A stretch of 64,000 bases of DNA from Rhodovastum atsumiense (GCF_937425535.1 NZ_OW485601.1:5625501-5689500), one strand, 5' to 3'; positions 45,253 to 54,678 are shown, counted from the stretch's first letter. Program-made: numbers and translations. The notes: a model not told the origin generated them from the sequence alone.

Positions 45253-46614
45253 ATGACCGCCTATGTCGCCGAGCTTGCCTGGGTGGACGGCGCCATCCAG
45301 CCGGACGTCGGGCTGGAGGTGGACCCGTCCGGTTATCTGGTCTCGGTCACGCCGGGCGCGGGCACCGGCACCGGCGAGCGCATCCCCGGCCTGGTGGTCC
45401 CGGGCCTCGGCAACCTGCACAGCCATGCGTTCCAGCGCGCCATGGCGGGGCTGGCCGAGCGCGCCGGCCCCGAGGGCGACGATTTCTGGCGCTGGCGCGA
45501 GGTCATGTACCGCTTCCTCGGCGCGCTCACGCCGGAGGACGTGCAGGCGATCGCGGCCATGCTCTACGCCGAGTGCCTGCGCCACGGCTATACCGCCGTC
45601 GCCGAGTTCCACTACCTGCACAATGCGCCGGACGGGACGCCCTATGCCGACCCCGCCGAGATGGCGCGGCGCATCCTGGCGGCGGCAACGGACACCGGCA
45701 TCGGCCTGACCCTGCTGCCGGTGCTCTATCGGCATGGCGGCTTCGGCGCGGCCCCGCCCGGCCCCGGACAGCGCCGCTTCCTGATGGACATCGACGCCTA
45801 TGCCCGGCTGTGCCAGGACCTCGCCGCCGTCGCCCGCATCGGCGTGGCCCCGCATTCCCTGCGCGCGGTCACGCCGGAGGAACTGCACGCGGCCCTGGCG
45901 ATCGCCGATGCGCTGGGGGCGGCCACCCCGGTGCACATCCACATCGCCGAGCAGGAACGCGAAGTGGCCGACTGCCTGGCCTGGAGCGGCCAACGCCCGG
46001 TCGAATGGCTATTGGCCCACGCCCCGGTTGGCCCGCGCTGGTGCCTGGTGCACGCCACGCATATTTCCGCCCCTGAAAGCACCGGCCTCGCTGCGTCCGG
46101 CGCGGTGGCCGGACTCTGCCAGACCACGGAAGCCAATCTCGGCGACGGCATCTTCCCCCTGCTGCCCTGGCTGGACGCGCGGGGCCGCTTCGGCATCGGC
46201 ACCGACAGCAACGTTTCCACCAGCCCGGTCGAGGAACTGCGCTGGCTGGAATACACCCAGCGCCTGACCCGGCGGAGGCGCAACGTCACCGCCACACGGG
46301 CAGGGGCCTCGGTCGCCGCCAACCTGCTCAGCACGGCGGCGAGCGGCGGGGCGCAGGCCCTGGGACGACAGGCGGGCGCCATTGCCGCGGGCCGGCTGGC
46401 TGACCTCGTGGTGCTCGACACCGACCATCCGGCCCTGGTGGGACGCAGCGGCGAGTCCCTGCTGGATGCCTGGTTGTTCAGCGGCAATTCCAGCCCGGTG
46501 CGCCACGTGATGGTGGCCGGACGCTGGGTCATCCGGGATGGGCGGCATCCACGCGACACCGAAATTACCGCCGCTTTTGCCGGGACAATGCGGCGACTGG
46601 CCGCAGCGCTCTGA
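45253..46614 (+). CDS. hutF: Formimidoylglutamate deiminase HutF
   Basis: Amidohydrolase-fold enzyme, 453 aa, of the five-step histidine breakdown route, converting N-formimidoyl-L-glutamate to N-formyl-L-glutamate and ammonia. Metal and active-site motifs: GLGNLHSHAFQRAMAGLAER, TAVAEFHYLHNAP, THVHIHIAEQ-like TPVHIHIAEQEREV, CLVHATHISAPE, and GTDSNVSTSPVEELR. N-terminal strand and C-terminal VAGRWVIRDGRH frame the barrel. No hutH, hutU, hutI or hutG is near. Start at 45253. Confidence 0.93.
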   Translation: MTAYVAELAWVDGAIQPDVGLEVDPSGYLVSVTPGAGTGTGERIPGLVVPGLGNLHSHAFQRAMAGLAERAGPEGDDFWRWREVMYRFLGALTPEDVQAIAAMLYAECLRHGYTAVAEFHYLHNAPDGTPYADPAEMARRILAAATDTGIGLTLLPVLYRHGGFGAAPPGPGQRRFLMDIDAYARLCQDLAAVARIGVAPHSLRAVTPEELHAALAIADALGAATPVHIHIAEQEREVADCLAWSGQRPVEWLLAHAPVGPRWCLVHATHISAPESTGLAASGAVAGLCQTTEANLGDGIFPLLPWLDARGRFGIGTDSNVSTSPVEELRWLEYTQRLTRRRRNVTATRAGASVAANLLSTAASGGAQALGRQAGAIAAGRLADLVVLDTDHPALVGRSGESLLDAWLFSGNSSPVRHVMVAGRWVIRDGRHPRDTEITAAFAGTMRRLAAAL

Positions 46615-46620
46615 CGCAGC

Positions 46621-46689
46621 TCGGGGCGCTGCCCCGAACCCGCCAGGAGGCTTTGCCTCCTGGACCTCCACCAAGGGCGAAGCCCTTGG
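46621..46689. repeat. Hairpin-chain repeat, copy F
   Basis: Hairpins TCGGGGC/GCCCCGA (46621-46637, loop GCT), CCAGGAGGC/GCCTCCTGG (46643-46663, loop TTT), CCAAGGGC/GCCCTTGG (46671-46689, loop GAA). The order matches copy E and the start of copy D. Between convergent hutF and MFS genes. Confidence 0.78.
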
Positions 46690-46696
46690 AACCCAT

Positions 46697-47857
46697 TCAA
46701 TATCCCTGGGGGTCGCGCCAGAACAACAGGCCGGTGGTGGCAATCGCCGCCGCCATGGCCAGCAACACCGCAATCACGCCCGGCCAGCCTACATGATGCC
46801 ATGCGCCGCCGGGAATCACGCCGCCCAACGCGCCACCGACATAGTAGCAGGTGACATACAGGCCAACGGCCGTGGACTTCGCCTTGCGGATCGTTGCGGC
46901 GATGAAGCCGAGCGACAGCGCCTGCACCACGAACAATCCGCCGCTCATCAACGCCAGCCCGGCGATCACCGCGCCGACATGTGGCACCAGCGTCAGCACC
47001 AGTCCCAACGCATCGAGCGCCACCGCCAGCAGCAGCGTCGCCCGCCGGCCGATGCGGATGGTCAGCCGCGTGGACAAGGACGTGGTGACCATGCCCACCA
47101 GATAGACCGTGAACACCAGGCCCAGCACGCCCGGACTCAGGTTGAACGGCGGCGCCGCGAGATAGAAATTGACGTAGGTGTAGGCACCGACATTGGTGAA
47201 CAGCATGCCCATGCCGATGAGGCACGTGGCCAGCAGGCGCACCGTGCGCAGATGCGACAGATAGGTCGCCAGCGCCGAGCGCAGCCCGCCTTCCAGCGGC
47301 ACGAACCGCCGCTCGCGCGGCAGCACCAGCGCCACGAACGCCGCCCCGAGCAGGCTGACCAGCGCCACCGCCAGGAACCCCACGCGCCAGCCGCCGAATT
47401 CGGTGCCCAGGCCGCAGATCATCCGCCCGGCATAGCCGCCGAAGATGGTGCCGACCGAATAGGCGCCGGCCGCGCGCACGCCGGCCGCGCCCTGGCACTC
47501 ATCGCCGATATAGGCGATGCAGACGGTGAAGATGAAGGGCAGCAGCAATCCCTGCAGGAAGCGCCACGCCACCATGGCCTGCAGCCCCGGCGCCGCCGCC
47601 ACCAGCAGCGTCGGCACGATCACCGCGAACGCCGCCGTCACGATCAGCGTCTTGCGGCCGAGCCGGTCGGAGATGGTGCCGGCGAAGGGCGCGACACAGG
47701 CCACGGCCAGCAACGGCGCAGTGATGGTCCAACCCGTCTGGCCGACGCTGACCCCGAAATCGCGGGCGATGTCGGGCAGGATCGCCTGCGGCGTGTACAG
47801 GTTCAGGAAGTTGGTGGCACCGGCCACCGCCACGCCGATGCTGCGCCGGTCGAGCAT
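46697..47857 (-). CDS. MFS transporter (YnfM/drug-proton antiporter type)
   Basis: 386-aa twelve-helix major facilitator. GVSVGQTGWTITAPLLAVA, then GTISDRLGRKTLIVTA (loop 2-3 motif A), and TVCIAYIGDECQGAAGVRAAGAYSVG fit the EmrD/YnfM group with LYTPQAILPDIARDF near the start. The ATG at 47857 overlaps the stop of the upstream mepA-like gene, so the two are coupled. Substrate unknown. Confidence 0.87.
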   Translation of the reverse strand: MLDRRSIGVAVAGATNFLNLYTPQAILPDIARDFGVSVGQTGWTITAPLLAVACVAPFAGTISDRLGRKTLIVTAAFAVIVPTLLVAAAPGLQAMVAWRFLQGLLLPFIFTVCIAYIGDECQGAAGVRAAGAYSVGTIFGGYAGRMICGLGTEFGGWRVGFLAVALVSLLGAAFVALVLPRERRFVPLEGGLRSALATYLSHLRTVRLLATCLIGMGMLFTNVGAYTYVNFYLAAPPFNLSPGVLGLVFTVYLVGMVTTSLSTRLTIRIGRRATLLLAVALDALGLVLTLVPHVGAVIAGLALMSGGLFVVQALSLGFIAATIRKAKSTAVGLYVTCYYVGGALGGVIPGGAWHHVGWPGVIAVLLAMAAAIATTGLLFWRDPQGY

Positions 47858-48693
47858 CACGGCGCGCCGAGGATCGCCTGGCAGGCCGCTGGCAAGGGCG
47901 GCGGCCGCCGCGGCGGGCCCGGCGGCTTCGGCGGCAGGTCGAGCTGCGCGAACCACCAGTCCAGCGTGGCGTCGCAGCCGTCACCGGGCGGGGGCGGCGG
48001 CGCCTGCACGCACAAAGGCTGGCCTTCGGGACAGCGCAGTCGCAGATGCATGTGGCTGGCATGGCCCCACCAGGGCCGGATCAGCCGCAACCAGGACCGG
48101 TCGCCGGTCACCTCGCGGCAGAGCTGCAACTTGATGGCGGGATTGACCAGGATGCGATCGACCCGCGGCAGGCCGGCGGCCAGCCGCAGCAGCGTCACAT
48201 GCCCGGGCCGCCAGCGCGCCGGATCGACCGCGCGCCCGTCCGGACGCACCAGGCTGGGCGGGTCGATCGCCTCGCGCTCGGCCACCAGGCGCAGCGGATG
48301 CGGCGGATCGACATCGAGCCAGATATCGGCGTCGATGCCCATCTGATGGCTGACATGGCCGCCGCGCAACGGGCCGCCCCGGGGGCCGGAGATGTCACCC
48401 ATGTAGATGTCCGGCAGCCCCGCGGCCTGGGCCAGCCGGCCCAGGCGCAGCAGGGTCGCGATCATGTCCGGATGCCCCCAGAACGAACTGCGGGACGCCC
48501 GGATCGTCTGCATTCCGGGGGCGGTATCGGGCAGCGCCACGGCGCCGGCGATGCAGCCCGCCCCCTGACCACCGATCACCCGCACCGGACCGGGCGCGGG
48601 TCCGATCCCTCCGGCGGCACCTGTCTGCGCATGTCCGGGCACGGACAGGGCAAGCAACACCAGGGGGACCAGGGCGAACACAAGGCGGCACAT
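47857..48693 (-). CDS. mepA: Penicillin-insensitive murein endopeptidase (MepA family)
   Basis: 278-aa periplasmic zinc peptidase that cuts peptidoglycan cross-links. Signal peptide MCRLVFALVPLVLLALSVPGHA. LAS/MepA metal sites: GGHVSHQMGIDADIWLDV (H113, H116, D121) and WWGHASHMHLRLRCP (H211, H214, H216). The conserved SSFWGHPDMIATLLRL, GDISGPRGGPL and NPAIKLQLC are present. The C-terminus has a Pro-rich tail. ATGA-type overlap with the MFS gene. Confidence 0.9.
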   Translation of the reverse strand: MCRLVFALVPLVLLALSVPGHAQTGAAGGIGPAPGPVRVIGGQGAGCIAGAVALPDTAPGMQTIRASRSSFWGHPDMIATLLRLGRLAQAAGLPDIYMGDISGPRGGPLRGGHVSHQMGIDADIWLDVDPPHPLRLVAEREAIDPPSLVRPDGRAVDPARWRPGHVTLLRLAAGLPRVDRILVNPAIKLQLCREVTGDRSWLRLIRPWWGHASHMHLRLRCPEGQPLCVQAPPPPPGDGCDATLDWWFAQLDLPPKPPGPPRRPPPLPAACQAILGAP

Positions 48694-48779
48694 GCCCGCA
48701 TGTGGCGCCGGCGCGGCGGAGCCGTCAACCGTCAGGAGATTAACCCGGCGGAGACGGAATGACGCCGCCGCGCGGCAGG

Positions 48780-49211
48780 TCAGCGGAACACCACCGATCG
48801 TGAAAGATGAAAGTTCAGAAACATGCCGACGGCCACGCCGCCGATGATGGCCAGCACCGGCTGGTCCGCGCAGAGCGGGGAAAACGTCACCAGCAGCGCA
48901 TAAGTGCCGCGGTTGAGCACGAAGCCCAGCAGGTTGGCGGCCAGGAAGATCGCCCATTGCCGGTGCGCCGGCCCGCTGCCGCGGCCCCGGAAGGTCCAGA
49001 TGCGATTGAACAGCCAGGTCGTGCTCGCCGCCGTCAGATAGGCGACGACACCGGCGCCGTACAGCCCCAGCAGGCCGCGCGTGCCATAGACCGTGGCCGT
49101 GTCCACCAGGAAGCCGACGAAACCGACCGTGCCGAAGCGCAGGAACTCCGCCAGCAGTGGCAGCCTGGGGTGCAACATGCGCGGCATGCAACGGGCAAGG
49201 AGGGCTTCCAT
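48780..49211 (-). CDS. GtrA-family small membrane protein
   Basis: 143-aa four-helix protein. Helix 1 starts at [20 protein letters not shown], followed by [16 protein letters not shown], the GtrA hallmark, and a last helix ending in [10 protein letters not shown]. GtrA proteins flip or help use undecaprenyl-linked sugars in glycan decoration. No glycosyltransferase partner is adjacent. Start taken at 49211 ([13 protein letters not shown]); a later ATG at 49187 is possible. Confidence 0.85.
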   Translation of the reverse strand: MEALLARCMPRMLHPRLPLLAEFLRFGTVGFVGFLVDTATVYGTRGLLGLYGAGVVAYLTAASTTWLFNRIWTFRGRGSGPAHRQWAIFLAANLLGFVLNRGTYALLVTFSPLCADQPVLAIIGGVAVGMFLNFHLSRSVVFR

Positions 49212-49398
49212 GCAACGGCGCTTATCCGATGCCGCCGCCGGATGGGAAGTCACGATGGTTGGGATGCCGCAGCGATCCGGCGACATGGCCCGGCGGCCGG
49301 CTGCTTGACCGCATCCAGGGGGGGTGACAACACTCCCGACACTTCGCGCCGGAGCCGCCACGACCGGGGCGAGACGGGGTCAAGGGGGAGAAACAACG

Positions 49399-49893
49399 AT
49401 GCCGCTGGTCAGCCTCACGGTGAACGGCACGAAGCATACGGTGGAGGTGGAGGGACGGACGCTGCTGGTCGAGCTGCTGCGCGAGCAGCTTGGCCTGACC
49501 GGCACGCATGTCGGCTGCGACACCAGCCAGTGCGGGGCCTGTGTGGTCCATGTCAACGGCGAGAGCGTGAAATCCTGCACCATGCTGGCGGTGCAGGCCG
49601 ACGGTGCCTCGGTGCTGACGATCGAGGGCCTGGCCGCGCCCGATGGCACGCTGCACCCGATGCAGGAGATGTTCCGCGAGCATCACGCCCTGCAATGCGG
49701 CTTCTGCACGCCCGGCATGGTCATGAGCGCGATCGACCTGGTGCAGCGCCATCCGGAGGGCCTCACCGAGGCGCAGATCCGCCACGGGCTCGAGGGGAAC
49801 CTGTGCCGATGCACGGGCTATCATAACATCGTCAAGGCGATCGCCGCGGCGGCGCCGCTGCTGCAGGACAAACAGCCGGTCGTCGCCGAATAG
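49399..49893 (+). CDS. Molybdenum hydroxylase small subunit (2Fe-2S)
   Basis: 164-aa electron-transfer subunit (CoxS/XdhC-like small subunit). Plant-ferredoxin cluster ligands C40, C45, C48, C60 ([10 protein letters not shown]...SC) and helical second-cluster ligands C100, C103, C135, C137 (CGFC...CRC). Strong GGGGGAG before ATG 49399. It lies 38 bp before the FAD subunit gene. No large subunit follows; two candidates are in the window on the other strand. Confidence 0.95.
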   Translation: MPLVSLTVNGTKHTVEVEGRTLLVELLREQLGLTGTHVGCDTSQCGACVVHVNGESVKSCTMLAVQADGASVLTIEGLAAPDGTLHPMQEMFREHHALQCGFCTPGMVMSAIDLVQRHPEGLTEAQIRHGLEGNLCRCTGYHNIVKAIAAAAPLLQDKQPVVAE

Positions 49894-49931
49894 CGCCGGG
49901 ACCGCAGCGCCGCACAGGGCAGGAGCCCCCG

Positions 49932-50723
49932 ATGTACGATTTTTCCTATGCGAAGCCCGCCAGCCTCGCCGATGCGGTGAAGGCGCTCGGGGCCGAGGAC
50001 GCGAAGGCGCTGGCCGGTGGCCAGACGCTGATTCCGGTGCTGAAGCAGCGCCTCAACCGGCCTTCGGTGGTCGTGGACCTCGCCGGCCTGGACCTCGCCG
50101 GCATCAAGGTCACCGGCGATGCCGTGGTTATCGGCGCCATGACCACGCACGCGGCCATCGCCGACAGCCCCGAGGTGCAGCGGGCCTTTCCGACACTGGC
50201 CTGCATGGCCGCCGGCATCGGCGACATCCAGGTGCGCAACCGCGGCACCATCGGCGGCAGCCTGGCCAACAACGATCCGGCCGCCGACTATCCGGCCGCC
50301 GTGCTGGCGACCGGGGCGACGATCCGCACCAACAGGCGCGCGCTCGCGGCCGAGGATTTCTTCCAGGGCATGTTCACCACCGCGCTGGAGCCCGACGAGA
50401 TCATCACCGAGGTGTCGTTCCCGCGTCCGCGCAAGGCGGGCTACCAGAAGTTCCGCAATCCGGCCTCGCGCTACGCCATGGTGGGCGTGTTCGTGGCGGA
50501 CGGGCCGGCGGGCCTGCGCGTGACCGTGACCGGCGCCGGACAGGATGGCGTGTTCCGCCACGAAGCGATGGAACAGGCACTGGCCAAATCGTGGTCGGCG
50601 GACGCGCTGGACGGGATCGTGACCCCGGCGGACGGGCTGAACAGCGACATCCACGGCAGTGCCGAGTACCGGGCCCACCTGATCGGGGTGATGGCGAAGC
50701 GCGCGGTGGCGGTGGCGATCTGA
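49932..50723 (+). CDS. Molybdenum hydroxylase medium subunit (FAD)
   Basis: 263-aa FAD subunit of the CoxM/XdhB family. FAD-binding motifs AGGQTLIPVLKQRL (about 34-47) and NRGTIGGSLANNDPAADYPA (about 103-122). C-terminal CO-dehydrogenase-type domain (KFRNPASRYAMVGVFVA). Forms an S-M pair with the preceding gene; passes electrons from the Mo and 2Fe-2S centres to quinone or NAD. Ends 68 bp before an Hsp70-like gene on the same strand. Confidence 0.93.
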   Translation: MYDFSYAKPASLADAVKALGAEDAKALAGGQTLIPVLKQRLNRPSVVVDLAGLDLAGIKVTGDAVVIGAMTTHAAIADSPEVQRAFPTLACMAAGIGDIQVRNRGTIGGSLANNDPAADYPAAVLATGATIRTNRRALAAEDFFQGMFTTALEPDEIITEVSFPRPRKAGYQKFRNPASRYAMVGVFVADGPAGLRVTVTGAGQDGVFRHEAMEQALAKSWSADALDGIVTPADGLNSDIHGSAEYRAHLIGVMAKRAVAVAI

Positions 50724-50791
50724 GGCTGCGGGGTGGGCTTGACGGCCGGCCCGCCCTGGGCTTGAACCCGCGCCCTTTTGCGGGGGCGCGC

Positions 50792-52051
50792 ATGCTTCAG
50801 GTCGGCATCGACTTCGGCACCACCAACAGCGTGATCGCGCTGCTCACGCCGGACGGAGCGGTGCACACCGCAAGGTTCGGGCCGGATGCGCACGAGGTGT
50901 TCCGCTCGGTGCTGTGCTTCTGGTCGGAGGAACAGCGGGGCGGCCCGCGCCTGCACCATGCGGCCGGGCCGGGGGCGATCACCGCCTGGCTGGACGATCC
51001 GCTGGAAAGCCGGCTGATCATGTCGATGAAGAGCTACCTGGCGCAGCCGAGCTTCGTCGAGACTCGCATCTTCGGCCGCCGCTTCACCCTGCCCGACCTG
51101 GTAGCGCTGTTCCTGCGCGCTTTGGCCGAGTCCGCGGGGGTGGTGCCGGCGACGCTGCGGGTGGTCGCCGGCCGGCCGGTGCGCTTCGCCGGCGAATTCG
51201 CCGACGACGCGCTGGGTGAGCAGCGCCTGCGCGAGTCCTTCACCGCCGCGGGCTTCACCGACGTGTCGGTGGCGCTGGAGCCGGAAGGGGCAGGGTGGCG
51301 CTTCGCCCGCACGCTGACCCGGCCGGCGACCGTGCTGATCGGCGATTTCGGCGGCGGCACCAGCGATTTTTCCCTGTTGCGCTTCGTGCCCGGGGAGGGG
51401 ATGCAGCCGCTCGGTCATGCCGGCGTGGGCATTGCCGGCGATTCCTTCGACGTGCGCATCATCGACCATGTGGTCAGCCCGCGTCTCGGTCGCGGCGATA
51501 CCTATACGGTCATGGGCAAGGAATTGCCGGTGCCGCCGGAATGGTTCATCACCTTCGCCCGCTGGCACCGGCTGAGCCTGATGCGCAGCCCGAAGACCCT
51601 GCGCGACATCGCCGAGGTGGCCCGCACCGCGCGGCATCCCGAACGGCTGCAGGCGCTGCTGGCGCTGATCGAGGCCGAGCAGGGGTTTCGCCTGTACCAG
51701 ACGGTGTCGGCGGCGAAGGCGGCCCTCTCGACCGCCGACAGCACGGTGTTGCGCTTCACCTATGGTGATCTGAGGATCGAGGAAACGATCACCCGTACGG
51801 ATTTCGAGGCCTGGATCGCCCCCGACCTCGCGCGGCTCGAGGCCGCCGTCGACGAGGCGCTGCAGGCGGCCGGGGTCGCGGCGACCGAGGTGGACCATGT
51901 CTTCCTCACCGGCGGCACGTCCTTCGTGCCGGCGGTGAGGCGGCTGTTCGAGACGCGCTTCGGCGCCGGGCGGGTCATGGCCGGCGGGGAGTTCGTCTCG
52001 GTGGCCGAGGGTCTGGCGCTGATCGGGCAGGAACGCGCCGCCGCGGCCTGA
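50792..52051 (+). CDS. Hsp70-family protein (YegD-like)
   Basis: 419-aa actin-fold ATPase lacking the DnaK peptide-binding domain. Phosphate 1 GIDFGTTNSVIAL at the N-terminus, phosphate 2 LIGDFGGGTSDFSLL, and adenosine motif VFLTGGTSFVPAVRRLF are intact. Insert around 230-275 (RLGRGDTYTVMGKELPVPPEWF) is typical of YegD. Function is unknown in the family. It follows the molybdenum hydroxylase S-M genes on the same strand. Confidence 0.9.
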   Translation: MLQVGIDFGTTNSVIALLTPDGAVHTARFGPDAHEVFRSVLCFWSEEQRGGPRLHHAAGPGAITAWLDDPLESRLIMSMKSYLAQPSFVETRIFGRRFTLPDLVALFLRALAESAGVVPATLRVVAGRPVRFAGEFADDALGEQRLRESFTAAGFTDVSVALEPEGAGWRFARTLTRPATVLIGDFGGGTSDFSLLRFVPGEGMQPLGHAGVGIAGDSFDVRIIDHVVSPRLGRGDTYTVMGKELPVPPEWFITFARWHRLSLMRSPKTLRDIAEVARTARHPERLQALLALIEAEQGFRLYQTVSAAKAALSTADSTVLRFTYGDLRIEETITRTDFEAWIAPDLARLEAAVDEALQAAGVAATEVDHVFLTGGTSFVPAVRRLFETRFGAGRVMAGGEFVSVAEGLALIGQERAAAA

Positions 52052-52062
52052 TCCATGTCCGG

Positions 52063-52078
52063 CCGCGGCGCCCCGCGG
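52063..52078. terminator. Short hairpin between Hsp70-like and gamma-glutamyltransferase genes
   Basis: CCGCGG-CGCC-CCGCGG, a 6-bp perfect stem with four-base loop in the 28-bp gap between convergent genes. No U-tract; weak evidence. Confidence 0.35.
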
Positions 52079-52079
52079 A

Positions 52080-53792
52080 TCAATCGCCCAGGGCCACGCC
52101 TTCGCGCCGCGGATCGGACCCGCCGAGCAGGCCCTGTGGCGTCACGGCGATGATGGTCACCCCGCTGATCGCCTGGTAGGTCCGCACCTTCTGGCCGCGG
52201 GCTTCCAGCGCCGGTGCCAGCGCCGTGGCCGGCGTGCCCGCTTCCAGGTCCGCCGTCTCCCCCAGCGTGCCGATATGTGCCGCCGCCGCCGTCGCCTGCG
52301 GATCGAGCCGCCAGTCGATCAGCGACACCAGCGCCTGCGCGACATCGCCGATGATGCGCGCCCCGCCCACCGAGCCCAGGGCGAACAGCAGCCGCCCGTC
52401 GGCATCGAGCACCAGGGTCGGTGCCATGGAACTGCGCGGCCGCTTGCCGGGCTGCACCCGGTTGGCGACCGGCCGGCCGTTGCGGGCGGGCAGGAAAGAG
52501 AAATCCGTGAGCTGGTTGTTGAGCAGGAACCCGCCCACCATGACCCGCGCCCCGAAGGCGTCCTGCACCGTGGTGGTCAGCGCCACCGCGTTGCCGGCAT
52601 CGTCCACCACCGAGACGTGGCTGGTGCCATGTTCCGGCTGGGGCAGGGCAGGGGCGAGGTTGGGCGCCTCCCAGTTCGGGTTGCCGGCGCGCGCCTCGGC
52701 CATGGCATGGTCCTGGTCGATCAGCTGGGCCCGCGCCGTCAGGTATCCCGGGCCGAGCAGCCCGCGCAGCGGCACCGGCACGAAGTCGCTGTCGGCGAGG
52801 AAGGTCGCGCGATCGGCCCAGGCGAGCCGCTCTGCCTCCACCAGCAGTTGGGCCGCGTCGGCGCCGCCGGGCGGCAGCGAGGCCATGTCGAAATGCGCGA
52901 GCAGGCCAAGTGCCTGCAGCACCGTCGGCCCGCCCGAGGAGGGCGGCCCCATGCCGCAGACCAGCACGCTGCGATAGGGGGCGCAGACCGGCTCGCGCCG
53001 CTTCGGCGCATAGGCGGCGAGGTCATCGACCGTCAGCAGCCCCGGATTGGCATCGGTGCGCACCGCCCGGGCGATCGCCGCCGCCACCGCGCCGCGATGC
53101 AGCGCGTCGGCGCCGCCGGCGGCAAGGGCGCGCAGGGTCTCGGCGAGCGGGCGGTTCACCAGCAGGGTGCCTGCCGCCAGCGGGGTGCCGTCGGCGTGCA
53201 GGAAGACCGCCCGCGGCCCGGCGCGCGTGGCCAGGCGTTGCGCATCGGCGGCGATCGCGCCGGCCAGGCGCGGCGAGACCAGGAAGCCATGCTCGGCCAG
53301 GTGGATGGCCTCGGCGAACAGGCGTTCCCAGCGCAGGCGGCCATGCCGGCGATGCGCGGCTTCCAGCATGCGGATGGCGCCCGGGACGCCCACCGCGCGC
53401 CCGCCCAGCCCGGCCTCGTAGAAGCCCATCGGCTGGCCGTCCGGTCCGAGGAACAGGTCCGGGCCCGCCGCCGCCGGCGCGGTTTCCCGCCCGTCCCAAC
53501 TGGTCACCGCCCGGCTGGCCGCATCGTAGTGCAGCATGACCGCGCCGCCCCCCAGCCCGGAGGATTGCGGCTCCACCACCGCCAGCACGAATTGCGCGGC
53601 GATCGCGGCATCCAGCGCCGTACCGCCCTCGCGCAGCACCGCCAGCCCCGCCTGTGCCGCCAGGGGATGCGCCGCCGCGACCATGTGGGTGTGTGCGCGC
53701 GCGGGATCGGCCGTGGCCGGCGCCGGGGCGAACAGGACCGCCAGCCACAGCACCAGGGCCGTGGCGGCGATCCGAAGCGTTCTGCTTCTCAT
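52080..53792 (-). CDS. ggt: Gamma-glutamyltranspeptidase
   Basis: 570-aa periplasmic hydrolase/transferase of glutathione, autoprocessed. The signal peptide is RIAATALVLWLAVLFAPAPATA. Processing and nucleophile threonine in PEHGTSHVSVVDDAGNAVALTTTVQ; substrate motifs VAAAHPLAAQAGLAVL, LGGGAVMLHYD, NQLTDFSFLP and RPRSSMAPTLVLD. Start at 53792 (ATG) has a weak ribosome-binding site; GTG at 53798 is possible. Divergent from yraN by 46 bp. Confidence 0.93.
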   Translation of the reverse strand: MRSRTLRIAATALVLWLAVLFAPAPATADPARAHTHMVAAAHPLAAQAGLAVLREGGTALDAAIAAQFVLAVVEPQSSGLGGGAVMLHYDAASRAVTSWDGRETAPAAAGPDLFLGPDGQPMGFYEAGLGGRAVGVPGAIRMLEAAHRRHGRLRWERLFAEAIHLAEHGFLVSPRLAGAIAADAQRLATRAGPRAVFLHADGTPLAAGTLLVNRPLAETLRALAAGGADALHRGAVAAAIARAVRTDANPGLLTVDDLAAYAPKRREPVCAPYRSVLVCGMGPPSSGGPTVLQALGLLAHFDMASLPPGGADAAQLLVEAERLAWADRATFLADSDFVPVPLRGLLGPGYLTARAQLIDQDHAMAEARAGNPNWEAPNLAPALPQPEHGTSHVSVVDDAGNAVALTTTVQDAFGARVMVGGFLLNNQLTDFSFLPARNGRPVANRVQPGKRPRSSMAPTLVLDADGRLLFALGSVGGARIIGDVAQALVSLIDWRLDPQATAAAAHIGTLGETADLEAGTPATALAPALEARGQKVRTYQAISGVTIIAVTPQGLLGGSDPRREGVALGD

Positions 53793-53838
53793 GGGCACAT
53801 GTTGCCAGCCCGGCCCCGGCTCTGGAACTCTCCAGCCG

Positions 53839-54219
53839 ATGAGCGGAACGGTACGCAGCCGAGTCGGGCGGGAGGCACAGGCACGGGGGGTGGATGCCGA
53901 GTCCGCCGCCTGCGCCGCCCTGCTGGACGAGGGCTGGGCGCTGCTGGGACGACGGCTGCGCACCATCGCCGGTGAGATCGATATCGTCGCCGAGAAGGAC
54001 GGGCTGGTCGCCTTCGTCGAGGTCAAGAGCCGCCCGACCCTGGCCGGGGCCGCCGGCGCGCTCGGGCCACGACAGCGTGAGCGCCTGCTGGCGGCGGGCG
54101 AATGGCTGCTGGCGGCCAATCCCGGCTGGGGGCTGGCCGGGGCGCGATTCGACGTGCTGGTGGTGGATGCCACCGGGCGGGTGCGGCGCATCGCCGACGC
54201 GTTCCGCCGGGAGGGATGA
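53839..54219 (+). CDS. yraN: YraN family (UPF0102) nuclease-fold protein
   Basis: 126-aa protein with a restriction-endonuclease-like fold. Conserved GREAQARGVDAESAACAALL and GEIDIVAEKDGLVAFVEVKSR contain the putative E-D-EVK catalytic residues. Biological role unclear, usually near DNA-processing or gluconate genes; here it is beside ggt. Confidence 0.9.
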   Translation: MSGTVRSRVGREAQARGVDAESAACAALLDEGWALLGRRLRTIAGEIDIVAEKDGLVAFVEVKSRPTLAGAAGALGPRQRERLLAAGEWLLAANPGWGLAGARFDVLVVDATGRVRRIADAFRREG

Positions 54220-54276
54220 CCGGGACGTGGCTTCGGCGTATTGCTGGGGCGATCCCGCTGATATGACGGAGCCGAA

Positions 54277-54678
54277 ATGATATCGCCTCTGCGCGCACTG
54301 CCGCTCCTTGCCGTGGTCACGGCGACGCTGCTTCTTCCCGCCACCGTCCGTGCCCAGCAGCAGCCGCCGGAGCCGCTTCCCTCGGCGCGGCTGCCGATCC
54401 CCGACGTGGACGAAAACGCCGCGCCGATCGCCTTCCTGGAAGCGGCACGCGGCGCCATCGCCGCCGGCAATATCGGCGAGGCCCAGGAAGCGCTCGAACG
54501 CGCGGAAAGCCGGGCGCTGGACCGCTCGGTCCGGCCCTCGCGTGCCGGCATTCCCGACAGCCAGCCGCTGGTCCAGAAGATCGGGGCAGCGCGGCAGGCC
54601 CTGCAGGCCGGTGACCGGATGCGGGCGCTGCAGTCGGTCGAGGCGGCCCTGGCAACCGCGACGCAGAATCAGGACTGA
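54277..54678 (+). CDS. Small secreted helical protein (133 aa)
   Basis: Signal peptide MISPLRALPLLAVVTATLLLPATVRA, then a Pro-rich linker (QQQPPEPLPSARLPIPDVDE) and a helical domain with two similar halves (FLEAARGAIAAGNIGEAQEAL; KIGAARQALQAGDRMRALQSV) like a TPR pair. No named family. Just upstream of the anion permease on the same strand, spacing 30 bp. Confidence 0.65.
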   Translation: MISPLRALPLLAVVTATLLLPATVRAQQQPPEPLPSARLPIPDVDENAAPIAFLEAARGAIAAGNIGEAQEALERAESRALDRSVRPSRAGIPDSQPLVQKIGAARQALQAGDRMRALQSVEAALATATQNQD

